Source of the DNA: Nitrosomonas supralitoralis
Lineage (GTDB): Bacteria; Pseudomonadota; Gammaproteobacteria; Burkholderiales; Nitrosomonadaceae
Direction of reading: 5' to 3'
Assembly: GCF_003011925.2 (NCBI RefSeq)
Contig: NZ_PXXU01000035.1
Coordinates: 1 to 36,666 of the forward strand
Length of the DNA stretch: 36,666 nucleotides
Shown here: one piece after another, positions 7,936 through 15,517 of the stretch
Position numbering within the stretch: position 1 is the stretch's first letter
How the letters are laid out: each line of letters begins with the position of its first letter
Position numbers and translations under genes: made by a program
The notes under the pieces: generated by a model
Databases searched by the model: none
The model's input: only the letters and a program-made list of their open reading frames with translations
What the model was told of the DNA's origin: nothing

Positions 7936-8973
7936 CTATCTAATTTTCCAGGTTAAATTCTCTCCGGCAAAAAGAGGAATCAATTTTTCATTTGCAAATT
8001 CAAATTCCTCTGGAACAATCCAGTGTTCTTTTTTTAGTGTGATATAGCTGTTGTTACGAGGCAATTGATAGAAATCCGCACCGTAAAAACTAGCAAAAGC
8101 TTCCAGTTTATCAAGCGCATCGGCTTGCTCAAATACTGTTGCGTATAACTCAATAGCGGCATGAGCTGTAAAAATACCAGCGCAACCACAGTTGCTTTCT
8201 TTATTTCCTTGCGCGTGCGGAGCGCTGTCAGTGCCAAGAAAAAATTTCGGATTACCGCTGATCGCAGCGTTCAGCACTGCTTGACGATGAATTTCGCGCT
8301 TCAATACGGGTAAGCAGAAGTGGTGTGGCCGGATGCCCCCTTGAAAAAGCGCATTACGATTCAGCAATAAGTGATGTGCCGTAATCGTGGCTGCAATATA
8401 TTTGGAGGCTTCTTTTACAAACGTTACCGCGTCACTTGTAGTGATATGCTCCAATATGATGCGTAAGTTTGGGAAACGTTGTATTAAAGGTGCAAGAATC
8501 TTATCGATAAAAATTTTTTCCTTGTCAAATACATCTACATTGGCATCCGTTACTTCGCCGTGCACTAGCAATGGCATATTAATTTGTTCCATTGTTTCCA
8601 ATGCAGCATAGCATTTGGTGATATCGGTTACTCCGCCATCCGAATTCGTGGTTGCACCGGCCGGATACAGTTTTATTCCCTGTACCGCTTCACTTTCTTT
8701 TGCTCGAATGATTTCTGAGGGCAATGTATTGTCAGTCAAATACAGTGTCATTAATGGTTTGAAGCCGCTATGCAAGGTTCCAGATAATGCAGCCTGTATT
8801 CGGGCGCGATAAGTCAAGGCCATGTCAGTTGTTACAATCGGTGGCCTAAGGTTAGGCATAATAATTGCACGTGCAAACTGTTTTGCAGTATGCGGCAATA
8901 CACTGCGTAATTGCTCGTTGTCACGCAAATGCAAGTGCCAATCATCTGGACGGGTAATAGTTATGCTGGTCAA
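7936..8973 (-). CDS. pyrC: Dihydroorotase (class II, PyrC type)
   Basis: The 345-residue zinc amidohydrolase closes carbamoyl aspartate to dihydroorotate in pyrimidine synthesis. Visible active-site elements are the metal-binding HLHLR near the N terminus (DDWHLHLRD), the carbamylated Lys in GIKLYPAGATTNS, His in LLVHGEV and ILEHITT, and the catalytic Asp in GTDSAPHAQGNKE. Length and order match the bacterial PyrC family. The start codon is TTG at 8973 with no clear ribosome binding site; no better in-frame start exists because a stop precedes it closely. It stands alone, 63 bp after rsmI on the same strand. Confidence 0.97.
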   Translation of the reverse strand: MTSITITRPDDWHLHLRDNEQLRSVLPHTAKQFARAIIMPNLRPPIVTTDMALTYRARIQAALSGTLHSGFKPLMTLYLTDNTLPSEIIRAKESEAVQGIKLYPAGATTNSDGGVTDITKCYAALETMEQINMPLLVHGEVTDANVDVFDKEKIFIDKILAPLIQRFPNLRIILEHITTSDAVTFVKEASKYIAATITAHHLLLNRNALFQGGIRPHHFCLPVLKREIHRQAVLNAAISGNPKFFLGTDSAPHAQGNKESNCGCAGIFTAHAAIELYATVFEQADALDKLEAFASFYGADFYQLPRNNSYITLKKEHWIVPEEFEFANEKLIPLFAGENLTWKIR

Positions 8974-9036
8974 GGTTTATCAGCCATCAATATAAGAACG
9001 GAATTATAGCGTAAGCGCTATAAACTACTTAAATTA

Positions 9037-9882
9037 TCATGTGGTTTTTAACTGAAGTGCCAGTTGATAGAGCGAATTTTTGTTTTCGCCAGTGATTTCT
9101 GTCGCTAGCTTAACTGCCTGTTTTAACGGGAGTTCAATCAGTAAGCATTTTAATGTATGCTTTGCCTGTTCGCTGATTACGTATTTATCCATAGTTTCTG
9201 CTCCGGACAACAATAAAACAAACTCGCCTTTTTGCTGATGAGTATCCGCTTGTAACCAGGAAAAAACTTCTTCCAAAGTGCCTGCATGAATAGTTTCAAA
9301 TAATTTAGTTAATTCACGGGCAATGGTTAGCTCACGCTGAGGACCGAAAACCTCCACCATATCAGCTATGGATTCTAAAATTCGATGAGGTGCTTCATAA
9401 AATATTAATGTACACAGTTGTGGTTTTAATTCGATAAGTGCACGCTTGCGCAATCCAGTTTTAGTTGGTAAGAAGCCATAAAATAGAAAATGTGGATTTA
9501 TAATGCCGCTGGCTGATAAGGCGCAAATCGCTGCATTTGCGCCGGGAATGGGGTTAATTGCGTATCCTTGTGCACGAACGCGTTGAACAAGAATTGCACC
9601 TGGATCAGAAATGCCTGGAGTGCCTGCATCAGTTACTAAAGCAACATTTTTTCCGCTATCCAATAGTGCTAAAACCTTGTTAGCAACAATCGTTTCATTG
9701 TGTTGATGTAGACTAATTAGTTTTGTAGATATTGAGTGTGTTGTTAATAAATGTCGAGAGACTTGTGGATGTTCAGCTGCGACCACATCCACTTTAGCCA
9801 GAATATCTAGGGCTCGTAAGCTGATATCGTTTATATTTCCTATTGGTGTGGCAACCACATATAATGTACTTTTACCCAGCAT
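9037..9882 (-). CDS. rsmI: 16S rRNA (cytidine-1402-2'-O)-methyltransferase RsmI
   Basis: The 281-residue SAM-dependent tetrapyrrole-methylase-fold enzyme 2'-O-methylates C1402 of 16S rRNA in the decoding centre. Family motifs are the N-terminal LYVVATPIGNINDISLRAL, the VTDAGTPGISDPG loop and FYEAPHRILE. The start at ATG 9882 is chosen because it gives the canonical MLGKSTLYVVATPIGN and is preceded by the ribosome binding site gagg; a longer frame to 9972 would run through the start of the divergent gene. Its start codon lies only 10 bp from that of the divergent lpoA-like gene. Confidence 0.95.
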   Translation of the reverse strand: MLGKSTLYVVATPIGNINDISLRALDILAKVDVVAAEHPQVSRHLLTTHSISTKLISLHQHNETIVANKVLALLDSGKNVALVTDAGTPGISDPGAILVQRVRAQGYAINPIPGANAAICALSASGIINPHFLFYGFLPTKTGLRKRALIELKPQLCTLIFYEAPHRILESIADMVEVFGPQRELTIARELTKLFETIHAGTLEEVFSWLQADTHQQKGEFVLLLSGAETMDKYVISEQAKHTLKCLLIELPLKQAVKLATEITGENKNSLYQLALQLKTT

Positions 9883-9892
9883 AATCCTCACT

Positions 9893-11011
9893 ATGCAACG
9901 TTTCTTTACCATTACCCTAGGGGTAATCCTGTTGTTCAGCATTAGCTTCTCATCAATGGCGCTGGATCTCAATGAGCAAGATCAAGTGGGAAGTTTACCT
10001 GAATCTACCCCAGTACCCCATATTGCGCTATTACTACCTTTTGAATCAGCTTCATTTGGTGAAGCTGCTAATATTGTGAAAGAGGGTTTTGTGGCTGCCA
10101 CACAACGTGGAGAACCACTTCCAGCGATCATTCGATTATATTCCACAACAGACGACCCTCTCGATATTTTGATTACTTATTATCAGGCACTGAGTGCTGG
10201 TGCAATATTCATCGTCGGTCCCCTCACGCGTGATGGTGTATCAGCTGTGGCTTCTAGTCATTTTTCCAGTGTTCCCACTTTAGCATTGAATACAGCGGAC
10301 AGTAATACGTCTTTGCCGCCTAAACTGTATTTTTTTGGTTTGCAAATGGAATCTGAGGCGAATCAACTCGCTGAGTTAGCGCTATCAAGTGGCAGAAATC
10401 ATGCCATTATCATCGGTGATGACAGTCCCTTATCCAAGCGACTTCAGAATGCTTTTACGTTGCGATGGCAAAACGAAATTGATAAAACATCCGAATTATT
10501 TCTGTATGCGGATAATCCAGCTATGCTACAACAATTTCGTAATTTGACTGCGGGTAGTAATCACCTGGTTTTTCTTGCTCTAGACGCAGTAAAATCGCGC
10601 TTGCTACGCTCCTATCTTGATCCAGAAGTACCTGTGTATGCCACATCTCAGATCTTTTCTGGGACTGACAATTTCTTGCTCAATAACGATCTCAATGGCA
10701 TTCAATTTCTTGATATGCCTTGGATATTGCAACCCGATCATCCCGCTGTTATGGCTTATCGTCATACCAGTGCAGCTAAGAGTATTGATATGGAGCGTCT
10801 ATATGCGTTAGGTATTGACGCTTTCCGATTATTGGCAAATTTGATGTTGCCTCAGCCAATTGCTGCAATTTCTATTGATGGTGTTACCGGGCAAATTCGT
10901 TTCGAGCCACCTAATCAATTTGTACGTGAACTTGTTGCAGCTCAATTTGTGAATGGCAAAGTTCAACTCATAACGACGTTGAAGAATATTACGGAAGATG
11001 AAGGGCAGTGA
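9893..11011 (+). CDS. lpoA: Penicillin-binding protein activator, LpoA (LppC) family
   Basis: The 372-residue exported protein starts MQRFFTITLGVILLFSISFS and has a signal peptide ending near SSMALD, without a lipobox Cys. The body is the periplasmic-binding-protein-like LpoA C-terminal domain (PHIALLLPFES, VGPLTRDGV, PTLALN, YATSQIFSG). In gammaproteobacteria LpoA is a longer outer-membrane lipoprotein that activates PBP1A; this protein lacks the N-terminal TPR half, as is common in betaproteobacteria. Context supports the call: rsmI-lpoA-yraN is a conserved neighbourhood (yraL-yraM-yraN in E. coli). It overlaps yraN by 14 bp. The start at 9893 has no obvious ribosome binding site. Confidence 0.85.
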   Translation: MQRFFTITLGVILLFSISFSSMALDLNEQDQVGSLPESTPVPHIALLLPFESASFGEAANIVKEGFVAATQRGEPLPAIIRLYSTTDDPLDILITYYQALSAGAIFIVGPLTRDGVSAVASSHFSSVPTLALNTADSNTSLPPKLYFFGLQMESEANQLAELALSSGRNHAIIIGDDSPLSKRLQNAFTLRWQNEIDKTSELFLYADNPAMLQQFRNLTAGSNHLVFLALDAVKSRLLRSYLDPEVPVYATSQIFSGTDNFLLNNDLNGIQFLDMPWILQPDHPAVMAYRHTSAAKSIDMERLYALGIDAFRLLANLMLPQPIAAISIDGVTGQIRFEPPNQFVRELVAAQFVNGKVQLITTLKNITEDEGQ

Positions 11012-11339
11012 AGCTGAACAAATAGCCGTATCGTATCTGCAACAGCAACATTTGGTTTTGGTTGCGCAAAACTATCGTTGCCGTTTTGGAGAAATCGACC
11101 TGATTATGCGCGATGGAGTAACGCTGGTTTTCGTTGAAGTGCGTATGCGCACAAACGATAGATATGGCGGTGCTGCTGCAAGTATTACCGCTACGAAACA
11201 AGCAAAAATAGTACGTACTGCACGACATTATCTGACTGTATTTAACAACTTCGAATCACCTTGCCGATTTGATGCGTTGCTGTTGTCCGGTAGTAGTGGA
11301 CAGAAAATCGAGTGGCTCAGAGATGTGTTTGGCGAATAA
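10998..11339 (+). CDS. yraN: YraN family protein (UPF0102), predicted nuclease fold
   Basis: The 113-residue protein has the conserved core NYRCRFGEIDLIMRDG..LVFVEVRMR, the GEIDLI/FVEV signature of UPF0102, which adopts a Holliday-junction-resolvase-like PD-(D/E)XK fold. The biochemical role is not settled for the family. It starts inside the end of the lpoA-like gene, so it is likely cotranslated with it. Confidence 0.92.
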   Translation: MKGSEAEQIAVSYLQQQHLVLVAQNYRCRFGEIDLIMRDGVTLVFVEVRMRTNDRYGGAAASITATKQAKIVRTARHYLTVFNNFESPCRFDALLLSGSSGQKIEWLRDVFGE

Positions 11340-11374
11340 ATAGAGCAGAAAACGATTTTTGTTAACAAGAAAAA

Positions 11375-11408
11375 CATCAAGCAATCTTTCAAGAAAGATT
11401 GCTTGATG
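11375..11408. terminator. Strong hairpin downstream of yraN
   Basis: catcaagcaatctttc and its exact complement form a 16-bp arm pair around a 2-base centre. The plus-strand side has no T-run after it. On the minus strand the hairpin is followed by gtttttcttgtt, so it would work better as a terminator for transcripts coming leftward toward yraN. It could also act as a 3'-end-protecting stem for the lpoA-yraN mRNA. Confidence 0.6.
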
Positions 11409-12150
11409 CAGAGTTTATTATGGGATTACTTTGATAGTAGTCCGGTTTTGCTAGCCAATAGACTATTGAAAAAAGATTTGCACTGTTACTGCGGCGTTAT
11501 ACAGACTCAAAGTGCTTTCACTCATCATACTTATAGCTGGTACTTTTTCACAATGAAGTGGTTTCACCTGATTGGGCAGTTTTTCCCATATCTTAAGTGA
11601 GAATCTTGAGATTAATGCCTGCACTGAAGTTTGCATTGTAGGCGGGGTGTCGAAGTAAGAACTCATTTGGCGTTTTGTCCTCCTGCCGAACGATTCATCA
11701 GTGGCTTAAAGGTGAGTGGCTGACGGGTATTTTCTCAAGCTAGAGAATCTGCATATGCATGTATCGATTCCTACAATGCTCAACGCACTACTATAACCAT
11801 GGGTGATATGTCGCAATTGAATTTGAAAATGAACTAAGCAAAGTGTTCAGTTCTATTTGAACATAACAATAGTTGCAGTCAGCAGTCTGTTCATCTCCGT
11901 GCATTATTTCAATTAGCGGATTTTCATAGCTTGATAGGTTGCTATCACCACATTACACGGCTGTCTACTTAGTCGTACATCAAAAATGGGTATCTCCCGA
12001 ACTCAAGAAGTCGGCTTGTTAAGCCGTAATGTTCAATGCCGACAAACTCTCTAAAGCAATTTTGAGAAAAATATAAGACTGGTGTTGGAGTAAATATATG
12101 TGCTAGCCACGAGTATTTGCAAAATAGTTTTCAGAAAAATCTTGTTATCG
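11409..12150. other. Gene-free stretch around an IS3-family remnant
   Basis: Apart from the transposase remnant at about 11691-11846, no supported gene is visible. The short open frames on either strand (for example 11403-11600) have no recognisable features. No tRNA or clear promoter for the 12172 gene was identified. Confidence 0.5.
11691..11846 (+). pseudogene. C-terminal remnant of an IS3-family transposase (OrfB)
   Basis: Plus-strand fragments in two alternating frames read PAERFISGLKV, then EWLTG, then RVFSQARESAYACIDSYNAQ followed by RTT, then IEFENELS. This order and wording follow the end of IS3-type integrase domains (AERFF..LK.E.....F....EA...I..YYN..R.H..LGY.SP.EFE). The first fragment contains the catalytic Glu region. 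The rest of the transposase is absent and frameshifts separate the pieces. Confidence 0.7.
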
Positions 12151-12171
12151 ATCTAAAGGGAGTTCTTTCTT

Positions 12172-13812
12172 GTGAGTTCACGCGCTTCTTTCAATTTACT
12201 TTCAGATATATGCGATTTTGCCGTGTGCATTAATGTGCAAGGAATTATTCAGCAAGCGTCTAAATCGTCACAGTCATTTTTGCAAGTATCCGCAGATTTG
12301 CACCAAGAGTCTATTGAAACCTATATTCAATCTGAAGATATGATCGCCTTCTCGGATGCTCAGGAAAAAGCAAAGCAAAGTGGTGAGAAACAGACTCTTA
12401 TCTGTCGCCTGTTACGCCAACGCGTATTACCCGTGTGGGTTGATTGCTACATTCATCGATGGCTGGACGATGAGTATATTGTTGTTGCGTTTGATGCGAC
12501 ACACTGGAAGGAAAATGAAACTCAACTGGTTTATTTCTCTACACATGACACATTGACAGGACTGCCTGGGAAGGTATTGCTTGATGATCGTATCAGCATG
12601 AATATTCAAACTGCACAACGAGAGAAGAGTATTTTTTCATTGATGGACATAAGTTTGGATGGATATAGAAAGATTAATGACTTGCTGGGACACAGCATTG
12701 GTGATGAATTAATCAAAGACGTAGCGAATCGATTGCAAAATAGTGTACGGCGGAGCGATACGGTTGCACGGGTTGGTGACGATGAGTTTTTCATAATAAT
12801 AATGGGAGTAGGGCAGAATAATATCGAATTGATTGCAAGAAAAGTATTGGCAGCATTACAACAGCCCTTTCGGGTCTCTGAGCATACACTGCACATTAAT
12901 GCAAGTCTGGGTATATCCATGTACCCGGAGCATGGAGACAGTGCTTCACATTTGTATCGATATGCCGAAATAGCGATGTACAGAGCGAAAACACAAGGTA
13001 AGAATTACTGGAAAATTTTCAGCAATCAGGTTGATGATGGCGAGAGAAGCAATTTGTCATTGGAATCAGCAATGTATCAGGGAATTGAGAATAATGAATT
13101 TATGTTACATTATCAACCAATTTTTTGTACACAAACCGGTCAGCTAAGAGGGGCAGAAGCTCTGATGCGTTGGCAAATTCCAAATCAGGGCTTTATTCCA
13201 CCGATTAAATTTATTCCTTTAGCGGAAAATAGCGGCTTAATCAAGACGCTTGGAGCATGGGCCTTGCGGAGTGCATGCAATCAAGCAAAACAATGGCAAG
13301 AAGCTGGCCTTAAAGATTTTTATATTTCGGTAAATGTATCACCACGTCAATTTGTTCAGGAAGATTTTCTAGAAATGATTAATATAGTGCTCAGTGAATC
13401 TGGATTGCTGCCGCACAACCTGATGTTGGAGATCACGGAGGGCGTCTTGATGGATAACCCACAGCGATCGGGGGAAATTCTTACTCAATTGCATACAGCA
13501 GGTGTAAAAATTGCTATTGATGATTTTGGGACTGGTTATTCATCATTAGCCTATTTGAAAAAATTTCCTTTATCAGTATTGAAAATCGACAAATCTTTCG
13601 TGGATGATGTGATTAATAGTGCCGAAGATATGGCAATTATTGGTACCATTCTGAGTTTGGCGGAAGGGCTGAATTTGCTGGTAGTAGCTGAAGGTGTAGA
13701 AAATGATGCGCAATTAGGATTCCTGAAACAGGAAGGTTGTAATTTGGTTCAAGGATACCTCACCGGCAAGCCTGTACATTCAGAGGATTTCAAAGAGAAA
13801 TATCTGGCATGA
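12172..13812 (+). CDS. PAS-GGDEF-EAL protein: c-di-GMP phosphodiesterase with a degenerate cyclase domain
   Basis: The 546-residue cytoplasmic protein has a PAS-like N terminus (about 1-110), a GGDEF domain (about 125-280) and an EAL domain (about 295-540). The EAL domain keeps the residues needed to hydrolyse c-di-GMP: EALMRW, VNVSPRQF, LEITEG, IDDFGTGYSSL, LKIDKSF, VAEGVE and VQGYLTG. The GGDEF signature is GDDEF, and the first metal-binding Asp of the D-x-D-x-F motif is Ser (ISLDGYRKIND), so cyclase activity is doubtful. An RxxD inhibitory-site motif (RRSD) sits the usual five residues before it. The start is GTG at 12172 with aaaggga upstream. There are no membrane segments. It is likely monocistronic. 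Confidence 0.93.
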   Translation: MSSRASFNLLSDICDFAVCINVQGIIQQASKSSQSFLQVSADLHQESIETYIQSEDMIAFSDAQEKAKQSGEKQTLICRLLRQRVLPVWVDCYIHRWLDDEYIVVAFDATHWKENETQLVYFSTHDTLTGLPGKVLLDDRISMNIQTAQREKSIFSLMDISLDGYRKINDLLGHSIGDELIKDVANRLQNSVRRSDTVARVGDDEFFIIIMGVGQNNIELIARKVLAALQQPFRVSEHTLHINASLGISMYPEHGDSASHLYRYAEIAMYRAKTQGKNYWKIFSNQVDDGERSNLSLESAMYQGIENNEFMLHYQPIFCTQTGQLRGAEALMRWQIPNQGFIPPIKFIPLAENSGLIKTLGAWALRSACNQAKQWQEAGLKDFYISVNVSPRQFVQEDFLEMINIVLSESGLLPHNLMLEITEGVLMDNPQRSGEILTQLHTAGVKIAIDDFGTGYSSLAYLKKFPLSVLKIDKSFVDDVINSAEDMAIIGTILSLAEGLNLLVVAEGVENDAQLGFLKQEGCNLVQGYLTGKPVHSEDFKEKYLA

Positions 13813-14097
13813 TTTAAAAGTCAAAAAAATAATCTGCAATTGTTTTTCATATCAAACCATATCAGTCACTTAATTTTACTATTATCAAGTGCGCAGAAGC
13901 TCGTCAGTAGATTATATAATTCAGTCCGCAGGAAAGTTAGTTATAGTTCGCTAGTGTGAGAGGAATAAATGCGAATGTGATTGGTGGTTCTCGTTCTTGT
14001 TAAGAGCGCTTATTTGGATTTTTATATGCTTGCATACCAAAGAGATTCTGCAGCATTCAGCTTTATCCATTATCAAAAGAATAAATAGGAATATTCA

Positions 14098-14574
14098 ATG
14101 AATAAGATTTGGTTTAAAGAGTACACTATTGAGTACCTTGAAGGTTTGCGGAATGCCAATATGGGAGAACATATTGGCATTCAGTTTATTGAATTAGGTT
14201 CGGATTTCTTGAAAGCGCGTATGCCGGTCGATAAACGTACGACACAGCCATTCGGTATATTGCATGGTGGTGCGAGTTGTGTGCTATCTGAGACTTTGGG
14301 TAGTGTATCCGGCTGGATGACAATAAATCCCGAGCAATACCGTGCAGTCGGACTGGAACTAAATATCAACCATATCCGGGCAGTTACCAAAGGTCATGTT
14401 GTCGGTATTTGCACCCCGTTACATACCGGTAGGCGTACTCAAGTTTGGCAAACTGATATTGTTGAAGAAGATACTGGCAAGCGTGTGGCAATCTCACGAT
14501 TGACATTGGCAATTATCGAGCAAGGTACACTGAGTGCACAAAAAGAGCACATAACTGTTGACAGACCATCATAA
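14098..14574 (+). CDS. Hotdog-fold acyl-CoA thioesterase (PaaI/YdiI-like)
   Basis: The 158-residue protein has the hotdog core motif QPFGILHGGASCVLSETLGS, with the oxyanion-hole HGG and the catalytic Glu of the SE pair. This is the arrangement of PaaI/EntH/YdiI esterases acting on aryl- or acyl-CoA. The second half (GRRTQVWQTDIV, ISRLTLAII) completes the fold. The ATG at 14098 follows taggaatattca, a reasonable ribosome binding site. It is followed by its own terminator, so it is a single-gene unit. The 285 bp upstream (13813-14097) show no gene. The CoA substrate cannot be named from sequence. Confidence 0.9.
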   Translation: MNKIWFKEYTIEYLEGLRNANMGEHIGIQFIELGSDFLKARMPVDKRTTQPFGILHGGASCVLSETLGSVSGWMTINPEQYRAVGLELNINHIRAVTKGHVVGICTPLHTGRRTQVWQTDIVEEDTGKRVAISRLTLAIIEQGTLSAQKEHITVDRPS

Positions 14575-14595
14575 ATCGTAAATTCAGAAAATATC

Positions 14596-14632
14596 AGTCT
14601 CTCAGCCTTAGACTGTGAGACTATGTATTTTT
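14596..14632 (+). terminator. Rho-independent terminator after the thioesterase gene
   Basis: agtctctcag pairs with ctgtgagact (one mismatch) around a short loop, followed by atgtattttt. It lies 22 bp after the thioesterase stop codon. Confidence 0.75.
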
Positions 14633-14659
14633 ACACGAGAGTTTTTATGATGTCACAAA

Positions 14660-15118
14660 CTAACTTTTTTGATTGCTATTGCTGGTGTGTTCTACATCTT
14701 TGTCGGTAGCTTTTTCTTCTGCAATTGAGTTAACTTCAGATTGCGTTTCTGTAGATTGATCGGAAGGTTCATCGCTATGAATTTCTGAAGGTTTGCTTGC
14801 ATTATCTAACCCATTCTCATCCGATTCTCCATCTTGTTTAACTTTACTATTCCACATGAAATACACTGCACCCAATGTCACTACAACAACTGGTAAAGTG
14901 ATGAACACGAGCAATGCATACTCGACAGTCATATCCGCTCCTTGAGGAAGTGGACTGCTGACGATTACATAAGCGTGCGTAAATGCAACGCCGTATACAG
15001 GCAATAACGCCGCTATATAGCGGTTTGTAATAATCGGTCGAACCGTTAACATATTCAAGACATTAGAGCCGTAATATCCCACAAAATAAATAAAAATATA
15101 AAAGAAAATAGCACCCAT
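14660..15118 (-). CDS. Small membrane protein with a long acidic C-terminal tail, unknown function
   Basis: The 152-residue product starts MGAIFFYIFIYFVGYYG after a good ribosome binding site (cagga). It has three hydrophobic segments (about 1-20, 32-55 and 65-90, the last VFITLPVVVVTLGAVYFMW). From about residue 95 it is a polar, Glu/Asp/Ser-rich low-complexity tail with no predicted fold. I do not recognise a family. The topology suggests an inner-membrane protein with the tail on one face, perhaps a lineage-specific accessory protein. Neighbours give no clue: it converges on the thioesterase terminator and stands alone. Confidence 0.7.
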   Translation of the reverse strand: MGAIFFYIFIYFVGYYGSNVLNMLTVRPIITNRYIAALLPVYGVAFTHAYVIVSSPLPQGADMTVEYALLVFITLPVVVVTLGAVYFMWNSKVKQDGESDENGLDNASKPSEIHSDEPSDQSTETQSEVNSIAEEKATDKDVEHTSNSNQKS

Positions 15119-15517
15119 AATTTTTCCTGTATTGATCTGGTTTGTTAGTAATAAAAATTGGTTTCCAAAAGAAATCTAAAATACTGCAGCTTATGATACA
15201 CAGATCATCACTAAAAATGTACTCATTGGTTTTTATGCATATTAACGATAGTAATAGTCGTTGATACGTGATCTTTAATCGCTTATTTGTTATTACAAAT
15301 ACTTCACACCTCCTGTGCTAGACTGCGTTTTGCCTAACTGAGAATTAATCGATCAACGTTCATTGAACGTTGATTTTTTTTATCAAAAATTTATTATGAT
15401 AAGATTTTCGCTATTGACCTGCAGAAATATGCTGCAGCGGCTTAGGTTACGTTGAGAAACATATTTGTTCATAAAATATTTTTTCTTCGTAAGATAAGTT
15501 AGGTATGCTGCAAGCTG
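15119..15517. other. Intergenic region with an orphan terminator
   Basis: About 400 bp lie between the divergent membrane-protein and DUF3422 genes. No open frame is convincing. It contains a plus-strand terminator at 15352-15382 that has no annotated gene before it. A possible weak promoter (ttgata at 15261 with tatttg 17 bp later) sits upstream of it. Confidence 0.5.
15352..15382 (+). terminator. Orphan rho-independent terminator, possible end of a small RNA
   Basis: atcaacgttca and tgaacgttgat form a near-perfect hairpin followed directly by a run of eight T. It points rightward, yet the nearest upstream plus-strand gene ends at 14574 and already has its own terminator. On the minus strand there is no T-run. 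A short untranslated transcript starting within the preceding ~100 bp would explain it. Confidence 0.6.

Noticed and set aside
9848..9892. An earlier in-frame ATG for the lpoA-like gene
   Set aside because: It would put 15 extra residues before the signal peptide and start inside the rsmI coding region; MQRFF at 9893 gives a proper signal peptide.
11403..11600. A 65-codon plus-strand open frame after yraN
   Set aside because: It starts inside the hairpin, has an odd composition, no ribosome binding site and no recognisable features.
12030..12060. A possible tRNA-like fold around gtcggcttgttaagccgtaa
   Set aside because: There is a short stem but no acceptor stem, T-arm sequence or full cloverleaf.
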